Assembly: GCA_018500075.1 (NCBI GenBank)
Contig: JAHBAN010000109.1
Location: 1-12,221 of the forward strand
Length of the DNA stretch: 12,221 nucleotides
Source of the DNA: Flavobacteriia bacterium
Lineage (GTDB): Bacteria; Bacteroidota; Bacteroidia; Flavobacteriales; Flavobacteriaceae
Reading direction: 5' to 3'
Below, piece by piece: positions 1 to 5,369 of this stretch; the first letter of the stretch is position 1, and every line of letters begins with the position of its first letter. A program made the translations under genes and the position numbers. The notes below the pieces were generated by a model that had not been told where the DNA came from, did no database searches, and saw only the letters and a list, made by a program, of their open reading frames with translations.

Positions 1-19
1 AGATGTGTATAAGAGACAG
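1..19 (+). other. Nextera/Tn5 mosaic-end adapter remnant (artefact)
   Basis: The first 19 bases, AGATGTGTATAAGAGACAG, are identical to the Tn5 transposase mosaic end used in Nextera library adapters. Genomic sequence begins at about base 20. Translated in the lpxD frame, the adapter gives the N-terminal string MCIRDR, which does not belong to LpxD. It marks an untrimmed contig end, not a biological transposon: only one end is present and there is no transposase or resistance gene. Confidence 0.97.
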
Positions 20-710
20 GGCTGTGATTGGTCCGCAGAGCTTTATCGGCGCCTGTGCCACGGTGGGCGAGGGCTGTTTTCTGCGCGAAGGGGTGCGGAT
101 CGGAGCGCGCACAACGCTCGGCGCGCGGGTGATTGTGCAGCCCGGCGCTGTGATCGGCGGGGACGGTTTCAGCTTTGTGACCCCCGAGCAGAGCGCTGTT
201 GAGCGCACCCGCGCCTCGCTGGGCGATCAGGGCGAAGGCGAAAGCCAGCATTGGGAGCGGATCCACTCGCTCGGGGCGGTGCAGATCGGCGCGGACTGCG
301 AGATCGGGGCGAACGCCTGTATCGACCGCGGCACTGTGCGCGACACCAAGATCGGCGCGCGCACCAAGCTCGATAATCTGGTCCATATCGGCCATAATGT
401 TGTGATCGGCACCGACTGTCTGATTTGCGGGCAGGTCGGCATGGCCGGCAGCTCGACCATAGGCAACAACTGCGTGTTTGCCGGGCAGGTCGGGATCAAC
501 GATAATATTTTTGTCGGCGACAATGTGATTGCGGGCGGGGCGACCAAGATTTTCACCAATGTGCCCAAGGGCCGCGTTTTGCTGGGCTATCCGGCTGTCA
601 AAATGGACAGCCATGTCGAAAGCTATAAGGCAATCAGACGCTTGCCACGGCTCTTTAAACAGGTGGCGGAGTTGCAAAAAGCTGTTTTCAAAAACGGTGA
701 GACCGACTAA
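20..710 (+). CDS. lpxD: LpxD, UDP-3-O-acylglucosamine N-acyltransferase (5'-truncated)
   Basis: LpxD transfers a 3-hydroxyacyl chain from acyl carrier protein to the 2-amino group of UDP-3-O-acylglucosamine, the third step of lipid A synthesis, in the cytoplasm. The 229 native residues are mostly hexapeptide repeats of a left-handed beta helix (recurring IGxxxxI/V units, roughly residues 1-175 of the fragment). The family segment DNLVHIGHNVVIG lies at fragment residues 118-130, and the catalytic His is codon 393-395. The GYPAV motif (189-193) and a C-terminal helical extension follow. The protein is normally about 340-365 residues, so about 120-135 N-terminal residues, including the uridine-binding domain, are missing off the left edge. 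No native start is visible, and the apparent ATG at base 3 belongs to the adapter. An acyl carrier protein gene follows after 30 bases, unlike the lpxD-fabZ-lpxA order of enterobacteria. Confidence 0.95.
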
Positions 711-740
711 ACGAACCCTAGGCAACTTTGGGGATGTGAC

Positions 741-1001
741 ATGAGCGTACAGGACAAAGTGATCCGGATCATAGCAGAGCAAGCGCTGCTTGAGCCTTCG
801 GATGTCAGCGTGGAGAGCACGCTTGAAAGCCTCGGGATTGACAGTCTTGGCCTCGTGGAAAGTATTTTTGCCATCGAGGAAGAGTTTGATATCTCGATCC
901 CGTTCAATGCCAATGAACCTCAGAAATCGGATTTTGACATCTCCAATGTCGCGAGCATCATAGCCGGGATCGAAGCGCTCATCGCCGGGCAGCAGGGCTA
1001 G
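741..1001 (+). CDS. Acyl carrier protein
   Basis: This 86-residue protein has the four-helix acyl carrier fold pattern. The GIDSLGLVE motif at residues 32-40 provides Ser35 for attachment of the 4'-phosphopantetheine arm. The following helix II (FAIEEEFDISI) is acidic, as expected for docking to synthases and acyltransferases. The ATG is preceded by a GGGGA ribosome binding site at 730-734. It is probably a specialised carrier and not the housekeeping AcpP, because it sits between lpxD and its own ketosynthase, and its region after helix II (PFNANEPQKSDFDISN) differs from the usual AcpP sequence. It may carry the acyl chain used in lipid A or another envelope lipid. That role is inferred from context; it is not the longer rhizobial AcpXL type by sequence. 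Confidence 0.9.
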   Translation: MSVQDKVIRIIAEQALLEPSDVSVESTLESLGIDSLGLVESIFAIEEEFDISIPFNANEPQKSDFDISNVASIIAGIEALIAGQQG

Positions 1002-1006
1002 GGCCG

Positions 1007-2215
1007 ATGAAACGCGTTGTGATCACGGGCGCGGGCACGATCAACGCTTTGGCCCATAATGTGCCGGACACGCTCAAGGCGATGGCCGAGGGGCGCTGTG
1101 GCATCGGGGCGCTCGTGATGCCCGATGTGGAGCGGCTTGCGGTCCAGATCGGCGCGCAGGTGCAGGGCTTTGAGCCGGAGAGCCTGTTCAACCGCCAGCA
1201 GCTCTCGCTTTATGACCGTTTCACCCAGTTTACCCTGATCGCCGCACGGGAGGCTGTGGCGCAGTCCGGCCTGAGCTTTTCGGGCGAGCTGGCGGCGCGC
1301 TCCGGGGTTGTGCTGGGCAACTCGGGCGGCGGCATGACCACGCTCGACGAGAATTACCGCTCTGTTTACGAAGAGGGCAAAAACCGCGTGCATCCCTTTG
1401 TTGTGCCCAAGCTGATGAACAATGCTGCGGCAAGCCATGTCAGCATGGAGTTCAACCTCAAGGGGCCGAGCTTTACCGTGGCGAGCGCCTGTGCCAGCTC
1501 CAATCATGCCATGGCGCAGGCCTTTCAGATGGTGCATGGCGGCATCGCGCCCGTCATGGTGACAGGCGGCTCTGAGTCGATGCTGTGCTTTGGCGGGGTC
1601 AAGGCGTGGGAGGGGCTGCGGGTGATGTCCAAGGACGCGTGCCGCCCGTTCAGCGCCAACCGCAATGGCATGGTGCAGGGCGAGGGCGCGGGGATCTTTG
1701 TCTTTGAAGAATACGAGCACGCCCGCGTGCGTGGCGCCGAGATTTTGGCCGAGGTGGCCGGCTTTGCCATGAGTTCGGATGCGGCCGATATTGTCATGCC
1801 CTCCAAACAGGGTGCGGCGCGGGCCATTTCGGGCGCCTTGCGCGATGCCAAGCTCAACCGCGAGGATGTCGGCTATATCAACGCCCATGGCACCGGAACA
1901 GCCGCCAACGACAAGACAGAATGCGCCGCCGTGGCCGACGCCTTTGGCGCGCAGGCCGACAAGCTGATGATCTCCTCCACAAAGTCGATGCATGGCCATC
2001 TGATCGGCGGAACGGGGGCTGTCGAGCTTCTGGCCTGTATCATGGCGCTGCGCGACGGGATCATTGCGCCGACAATCGGCTATGAGGAGCCTGATCCGGA
2101 ATGTGCGCTTGATATTGTGCCCAATGAGGCGCGCGAGGCCAAAGTGAGCGCTGTGCTGTCAAACGCCTTTGCTTTTGGCGGGCTGAACGCCGTGATCGCG
2201 CTGCGCAAACTCTGA
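1007..2215 (+). CDS. Beta-ketoacyl-ACP synthase, FabF (KAS II) type
   Basis: This is a 402-residue condensing enzyme of the thiolase fold that extends acyl-ACP by two carbons using malonyl-ACP. The KAS II-type triad is complete: Cys162 in SACASS, His294 in NAHGTGT and His331 in KSMHGHLIGG. The C-terminal NAFAFGGLN loop (386-394) is the counterpart of the FabF gatekeeper segment. The length fits a single-domain synthase with no acyltransferase or carrier domain fused. The start is 5 bases after the acyl carrier protein stop, with only a weak AGGG upstream, which suggests translational coupling. The pairing with a private acyl carrier protein next to lpxD suggests a dedicated branch supplying an envelope lipid acyl chain and not bulk fatty acid synthesis. 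The His before the catalytic His (MHGH, where FabF usually has MTGH) is a small departure. Confidence 0.93.
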   Translation: MKRVVITGAGTINALAHNVPDTLKAMAEGRCGIGALVMPDVERLAVQIGAQVQGFEPESLFNRQQLSLYDRFTQFTLIAAREAVAQSGLSFSGELAARSGVVLGNSGGGMTTLDENYRSVYEEGKNRVHPFVVPKLMNNAAASHVSMEFNLKGPSFTVASACASSNHAMAQAFQMVHGGIAPVMVTGGSESMLCFGGVKAWEGLRVMSKDACRPFSANRNGMVQGEGAGIFVFEEYEHARVRGAEILAEVAGFAMSSDAADIVMPSKQGAARAISGALRDAKLNREDVGYINAHGTGTAANDKTECAAVADAFGAQADKLMISSTKSMHGHLIGGTGAVELLACIMALRDGIIAPTIGYEEPDPECALDIVPNEAREAKVSAVLSNAFAFGGLNAVIALRKL

Positions 2216-2227
2216 TTTTGCCGCATG

Positions 2228-2261
2228 AAAAAAAGCCGCCTGCGCAGGGCAAGCGGCTTTT
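2228..2261. terminator. Bidirectional intrinsic terminator between convergent genes
   Basis: A perfect 9-bp stem, AAAAGCCGC (2231-2239) with GCGGCTTTT (2253-2261), closes a 13-base loop. On the minus strand the stem runs into a seven-T tract (2234-2228). On the plus strand only four Ts follow. It lies between the stops of the ketosynthase (+) and the IalB-family gene (-), so it can serve both and is probably stronger for the minus-strand gene. Confidence 0.85.
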
Positions 2262-2285
2262 CAGGGAAAGCTGTGGGCAACCGGC

Positions 2286-2924
2286 CTATTTGCCGGCGAG
2301 CGCGTCAAACCCGGCTGTGAAGCCTGACAAAGACATATCCAGCGTCACAACCTCATCCGGGGCGGGCGCGGGGCGCAACATCACTTTGGCAACGGCGCCT
2401 TTTTTCATGGCGGCGATATCTTCGGCGGTAAAGCCGACCCGCGCAAAGCAGCCGATCGGGCTACAGAAGCTATAGGGATAGCGGCGCGCCTTGCCTGTAT
2501 CGACCTGAATGGTGAGCTGTGCTGACAAGAGCGTTTCCAGAGGCACGAGAATATTCGCGCCCGCCACGGCCTTGCCACCTGTGGGCAAGGGGAAGATCGT
2601 CACTTCGGCCACATTTGTGCCGTTGGTGTCCTGAAGAACCTGAAACAACTGGCAGGCTTCATTCGGGTTGTCTGTGCCTGCGGGCAGGGAGGGATCGCGC
2701 AGACATTGGACTTTCCAATCGCCTGACTCCGACTTGATATATGGCTCGGGGAGCGCCTCTTCGCCAAGGCTCAGAACCTCGGGCGCGGGCGCGGCGGATG
2801 TTTCGGATGTTTCGGTGGTCTGGGGGGTTTGTGCGGGCGTTTCATCGGCTGTGGTTTGGGCCGAGAGGCCAAGAGGGGCAGCCAGAAGCGCCAGAACGAG
2901 CGCGATGCGCGAGGGAGTCAACAT
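2286..2924 (-). CDS. Invasion-associated locus B (IalB) family secreted protein
   Basis: This 212-residue protein is predicted to be exported. It has a signal peptide (RIALVLALLAAPLGLSA, probable cleavage after Ala22), then a Thr/Pro/Glu-rich low-complexity linker (about 24-50), then an IalB-type domain. That domain starts at the GDWKVQC segment (68-74) and carries four cysteines (74, 91, 154, 159) that could form two disulfides in the periplasm. The family takes its name from a Bartonella erythrocyte-invasion protein but is widespread in free-living alphaproteobacteria, where its role is largely unknown, so no pathogenic function is implied. I chose the ATG at 2924 because AGGTGG (minus strand, 2938-2933) lies 8 bases upstream of it. 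The GTG at 2936, four codons earlier, overlaps that ribosome binding site. It is convergent with the ketosynthase and shares its terminator. Confidence 0.85.
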   Translation of the reverse strand: MLTPSRIALVLALLAAPLGLSAQTTADETPAQTPQTTETSETSAAPAPEVLSLGEEALPEPYIKSESGDWKVQCLRDPSLPAGTDNPNEACQLFQVLQDTNGTNVAEVTIFPLPTGGKAVAGANILVPLETLLSAQLTIQVDTGKARRYPYSFCSPIGCFARVGFTAEDIAAMKKGAVAKVMLRPAPAPDEVVTLDMSLSGFTAGFDALAGK

Positions 2925-2932
2925 AGAAGGGT

Positions 2933-2938
2933 CCACCT
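2933..2938 (-). promoter_or_regulatory. Ribosome binding site that fixes the IalB-family start
   Basis: AGGTGG on the minus strand ends 8 bases before the ATG at 2924, a standard Shine-Dalgarno spacing. It overlaps the alternative GTG start at 2936-2934, which makes that longer start unlikely. Confidence 0.7.
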
Positions 2939-3061
2939 GTCATTATTATGTTGCAAAAGGGCTTACCATGCAGGGGCAGGGCTGTCAGGGCCAAAAGGGC
3001 GCGCAGTGTGGCACTATGAGCATTTTTCTGCGCATGGGCAGCGGGCGCAGACGCGCAAACC
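2939..3061. other. Intergenic stretch upstream of the IalB-family gene
   Basis: No protein homology is recognisable on either strand here. On the minus strand it would be the leader and promoter region of the IalB-family gene. CATAAT occurs shortly upstream of the ribosome binding site, but no good -35 element sits at the right distance. The short plus-strand reading frame through this stretch is rich in Gly, Arg and Lys, has no ribosome binding site, and looks like noise. Confidence 0.5.
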
Positions 3062-3063
3062 CC

Positions 3064-3089
3064 AAAAGAAAAAGGAGCCGCGCGGCTCC
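3064..3089 (-). terminator. Intrinsic terminator on the minus strand (candidate RNA 1)
   Basis: GGAGCCGCGCGGCTCC (3074-3089) is a perfect 16-base palindrome. Read on the minus strand it is followed at once by TTTTTCTTTT (3073-3064), the layout of a strong Rho-independent terminator. No annotated gene ends here on the minus strand, so it either ends a small RNA or acts as an attenuator in a long leader of the IalB-family gene about 150 bases downstream. Plus-strand use is less likely because no + gene ends nearby. Confidence 0.7.
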
Positions 3090-3135
3090 CTTTCCATAAC
3101 TTTTTCTCCCCGTCGGACTTGGCCGACTTATTGTG
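3064..3135 (-). ncRNA. Candidate small RNA 1 (or IalB-gene leader), about 72 nt
   Basis: The boundaries come from a promoter-like element at 3142-3170, which predicts a start near 3135, and the intrinsic terminator ending near 3064. Inside is a second, weaker hairpin, GTCGG/CCGAC (stem ends at 3127 and 3112). A G-rich, A-rich single strand (GGGGAGAAAAAG) lies between the hairpins. A short frame, MEREPRGSFFFW..., begins after the GGGGAG and runs through the terminator stem, so a leader peptide cannot be excluded. I do not recognise a known RNA family. Support is structural only: promoter plus hairpins plus terminator in a stretch without coding signal. Confidence 0.35.
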
Positions 3136-3141
3136 AAACGG

Positions 3142-3170
3142 ATGCTACGTCACATGGTCGCAGGCGTCAA
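3142..3170 (-). promoter_or_regulatory. Sigma70-type promoter candidate for small RNA 1
   Basis: On the minus strand TTGACG (3170-3165, five of six to the -35 consensus) is separated by exactly 17 bases from TAGCAT (3147-3142, four of six to the -10 consensus). This is the best promoter-like match I noticed in the window. It points toward the terminator at 3089-3064 and the IalB-family gene. Confidence 0.5.
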
Positions 3171-3192
3171 CAGCCCTTTGCGCCTGAGGCAT

Positions 3193-3220
3193 AAAAATGG
3201 CCGCGCCCGCAAGCGCGGCC
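3193..3220 (-). terminator. Intrinsic terminator on the minus strand (candidate RNA 2)
   Basis: GGCCGCGC (3199-3206) pairs perfectly with GCGCGGCC (3213-3220) around a 6-base loop. On the minus strand it is followed by A then TTTTT (3197-3193). The only transcript it could end comes from inside 3221-3364, where no protein is recognisable on the minus strand. The ATG at 3197, a possible upstream start for the ATPase gene on the other strand, lies in this T-tract, which argues against its use as a start. Confidence 0.6.
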
Positions 3221-3291
3221 CAGTCTGACAGGGAGGAAGTCAACTTCGCACCAAGAGGACATGAGGTGCGAAGCGTGCTTGATCCTGAGGG
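3193..3291 (-). ncRNA. Candidate small RNA 2, about 100 nt, with CUUCCUCCCU linker
   Basis: Read on the minus strand, the segment contains a perfect 9-bp hairpin, CTTCGCACC/GGTGCGAAG (3273-3265 with 3252-3244, 12-base loop). A pyrimidine-rich linker CTTCCTCCCT follows, then the GC-rich terminator at 3220-3193. The linker contains CCTCC, matching the anti-Shine-Dalgarno core, a property of some small RNAs that bind ribosome binding sites. A weak promoter lies at 3298-3327. The hairpin could instead be folded in the plus-strand leader of the ATPase gene. No known family is recognised. Confidence 0.3.
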
Positions 3292-3297
3292 CAAAAC

Positions 3298-3327
3298 ATT
3301 AAAATACTGTGAGGGAGACGTGCGCAA
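3298..3327 (-). promoter_or_regulatory. Weak promoter candidate for small RNA 2
   Basis: On the minus strand TTGCGC (3327-3322, three of six to the -35 consensus) is 18 bases from TTTAAT (3303-3298, five of six to the -10 consensus). The match is modest, and by itself could be chance. It is listed because it lies directly upstream of the two-hairpin segment ending at 3193. Confidence 0.25.
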
Positions 3328-3352
3328 TCCTGTGCACCGGTGTTTTTTAGGC

Positions 3353-3357
3353 GGGAG
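3353..3357 (+). promoter_or_regulatory. Ribosome binding site that supports the TTG start of the ATPase
   Basis: GGGAG ends 7 bases before the TTG at 3365. It lies inside the second copy of a repeated GGGAGACGTG (3313-3322 and 3353-3362). The in-frame ATG at 3197 has no comparable site just upstream. Confidence 0.6.
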
Positions 3358-3364
3358 ACGTGTT

Positions 3365-4864
3365 TTGACAGAGGGTATTTTTATGGGCGGGGGCGGCGTT
3401 GACTACGGCGCGGCGCAGGTCTTGGGCTTGAAATACGCAAACCGTCACGGGCTGATTGCGGGGGCAACGGGCACCGGCAAAACCGTCACCTTGCAGATCA
3501 TGGCCGAAAGCTTTTCCAAGATGGGTGTGCCGGTCTTCATGGCCGATGTGAAAGGCGATCTGTCGGGGCTGGCCAAGGCGGGCAGTGCAGCGGCAAAACT
3601 GCATGGGGCCTTCATGAGCCGGGCTGAAAAAATCGGCTTTGACACCTATGCCTACGAGAGCTTTCCGGTCACATTCTGGGATTTGTTCGGCGCACAGGGC
3701 CATCCGATCCGGACCACCGTGGCGGAGATGGGACCGCTTCTGCTTTCGCGGCTCCTCGAACTGACCGAGGCGCAGGAGGGGGTCGTCAATATTGCCTTTC
3801 GCGTGGCGGACGAGGAGGGGATGCCGCTTCTGGACCTGAAGGATTTTCAGGCGCTTCTGGTCTGGGTGGGGGAGAGCAAAGACAGTTTGAGCCTGCGCTA
3901 TGGCAATGTCTCTGTGGCCTCGATCGGCGCGATCCAGCGGCGTTTGCTGGTGCTTGAAAACCAGGGCGGCAGCCAGCTGTTTGGCGAACCGGCGCTGGCG
4001 CTTGAGGATATGATGGCGCTGGCGAGCGACGGGCGCGGGCGCATCAATGTGCTGGCGGCAGATAGGCTGATGTCCTCGCCACGGCTCTATTCGACCTTTC
4101 TGCTCTGGCTGTTGAGCGAGCTTTTTGAGGAGCTTCCCGAGGTTGGCAACCCTGACAAGCCCAAGCTGGTTTTCTTCTTTGACGAGGCGCATCTTCTGTT
4201 TGACGGCGCGCCCAAGGTTTTGCTGGATAAGGTCGAACAGGTGGCGCGGCTGATACGCTCCAAAGGGGTCGGGGTCTATTTCATCACCCAGAATCCCGAT
4301 GATGTGCCCGAAGACATCCTTGGCCAGCTCGGCAACCGTGTGCAGCACGCGCTGCGCGCCTTTACTGCGCGCGACCAGAAGGCGCTTCGGCTGGCGGCCG
4401 AGACCTACCGCAAGAACCCGCGCTTTGACATCGAGACCGCCATTCGCGAGGTCGGCGTGGGGGAGGCTGTGACCTCGTTTTTGCAAGACAAGGGCGTGCC
4501 GGGGGTCGCCGAGCGCACGCTTATTCGCCCGCCCGCCTCACAGCTTGGGCCAATCACAGAGGCCGAGCGCGCCGATGTGATCGCCCGCTCGCCTGTGGCG
4601 GGGAAATATGAGACGGTTCTTGATCGCCCCTCGGCCTTTGAAATGCTGCGCGCGCGCGCCGACAAGGCCGCCGCGGCGCAGGCGCGCGACTTTAAGGCGG
4701 CACGGCGCTATCAGGGCGGGGGCGCGCGAGACACCTCATCGCGCAGCTCACAGGGCGACAGCTTTGGCGAAGCGCTCACCAAACAGGTGATGCGCGAGCT
4801 GAAGGGCACAACTGGCCGTCGCATCATCCGCGGGATTCTGGGCGGGCTGTTCAAAGGGCGCTAG
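3365..4864 (+). CDS. HerA/YjgR-like ATPase (DUF853 family)
   Basis: This 499-residue protein (from TTG 3365) belongs to the HerA-like, FtsK-related ATPase group that includes E. coli YjgR; its cellular job is poorly known. Walker A is GATGTGKT at residues 33-40, Walker B is KLVFFFDEAHLLF with Asp273-Glu274, a sensor-like TQNP lies near 308-311, and a candidate arginine finger is in LGNRVQHALRAF (Arg325). The C-terminus is basic and Gly/Ser/Arg-rich (about 440-499). Proteins of this family typically begin with a short stretch followed by F(L/M)GGGG, and the TTG start gives MTEGIFMGGGG with GGGAG 7 bases upstream. The ATG at 3197 would add 56 residues without family resemblance and lies in a terminator-like hairpin region. 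It converges with the importer operon, with a single base between stops. No nuclease neighbour suggests a HerA-type defence system. Confidence 0.88.
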   Translation: MTEGIFMGGGGVDYGAAQVLGLKYANRHGLIAGATGTGKTVTLQIMAESFSKMGVPVFMADVKGDLSGLAKAGSAAAKLHGAFMSRAEKIGFDTYAYESFPVTFWDLFGAQGHPIRTTVAEMGPLLLSRLLELTEAQEGVVNIAFRVADEEGMPLLDLKDFQALLVWVGESKDSLSLRYGNVSVASIGAIQRRLLVLENQGGSQLFGEPALALEDMMALASDGRGRINVLAADRLMSSPRLYSTFLLWLLSELFEELPEVGNPDKPKLVFFFDEAHLLFDGAPKVLLDKVEQVARLIRSKGVGVYFITQNPDDVPEDILGQLGNRVQHALRAFTARDQKALRLAAETYRKNPRFDIETAIREVGVGEAVTSFLQDKGVPGVAERTLIRPPASQLGPITEAERADVIARSPVAGKYETVLDRPSAFEMLRARADKAAAAQARDFKAARRYQGGGARDTSSRSSQGDSFGEALTKQVMRELKGTTGRRIIRGILGGLFKGR

Positions 4865-4865
4865 A

Positions 4866-5369
4866 TCACTCTGCGCTGTCGCGGGCGCGGCTTTGCTGCT
4901 CCATGCTCAGCACGCGGATCGGCACCGACATAAGAGCCACAAAGCCGGCGGCCAGAACAGCCGAGCTGGCAAAGCCGATGCCTGCAAACAGGCTGATGAT
5001 GTAGCGCGACTTGAGGGGCTGAAAGAGGATCTCAAGATATCCCAGCCCCTCGGCGGCGCCAAAGCTGGCGTAAACGAGTGCCGCCTCTGTGAGGACGCCC
5101 ACCAGCCCGACACCCAAGCAGAAAGTGCTGGCAAAGATCAGGCGCTCGCGCCCGTCCATGCGCGCGCGCAGCACGGCAAAGACGCTTCGGCCGAGTGTTG
5201 TGGAAAAGAACAGCGGGCTAATGGCGGCGAGCCGCATCCAGAGCGAGGGATACCACGTGACCTCACCCTGTGGCATGAAGCGCCAGAGGGCGACAAGAGC
5301 AGCGCAGCCCAGAGCGAAGAAGGCCACGCCCCTCAGGGCCGCGCGCACAAGAGGGCGCATTGCACTCAT
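4866..5369 (-). CDS. Unknown integral membrane protein, last gene of the importer operon
   Basis: I do not recognise this 167-residue protein. It starts MSAMRPLVRAALRGV and has about four hydrophobic segments (roughly 12-30, 46-62, 78-103, 124-150) and a charged C-terminal tail ending SRARDSAE. The start at 5369 overlaps the livM stop in an ATGA, so it is translationally coupled and very likely co-expressed with the importer. A longer open frame continues upstream on paper to 5711, but that extension is out-of-frame livM sequence and should not be included. Possible roles include an accessory subunit of the transporter or an unrelated membrane protein attached to the operon. No catalytic motif is visible. 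It ends one base from the stop of the convergent ATPase gene with no separate terminator between them. Confidence 0.75.
   Translation of the reverse strand: MSAMRPLVRAALRGVAFFALGCAALVALWRFMPQGEVTWYPSLWMRLAAISPLFFSTTLGRSVFAVLRARMDGRERLIFASTFCLGVGLVGVLTEAALVYASFGAAEGLGYLEILFQPLKSRYIISLFAGIGFASSAVLAAGFVALMSVPIRVLSMEQQSRARDSAE

Noticed and set aside
1..19. Tn5 transposon end as a real mobile element
   Set aside because: Exactly 19 bases at the contig edge, with no transposase, no partner end and no target duplication, fits a library adapter.
3..20. ATG at base 3 as the lpxD start
   Set aside because: It lies in the Nextera adapter; the resulting MCIRDR residues are not LpxD sequence.
998..1999. 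Long minus-strand frame of 333 codons opposite the ketosynthase
   Set aside because: It is a shadow of a clearly conserved condensing enzyme and has no family resemblance or ribosome binding site.
2968..3099. Small plus-strand protein ending GRRRANPKRKRSRAAPFP
   Set aside because: There is no ribosome binding site and its end coincides with the palindromic terminator; its basic composition comes from AG-rich sequence.
3347..4486. Minus-strand frame of 379 codons opposite the ATPase
   Set aside because: The plus strand carries intact Walker A and B motifs; the minus frame is a shadow.
3365..4864. HerA-type antiphage defence system
   Set aside because: Such systems pair HerA with a SIR2, DUF4297 or other nuclease gene; none is nearby, and the protein looks like the YjgR-type housekeeping family.
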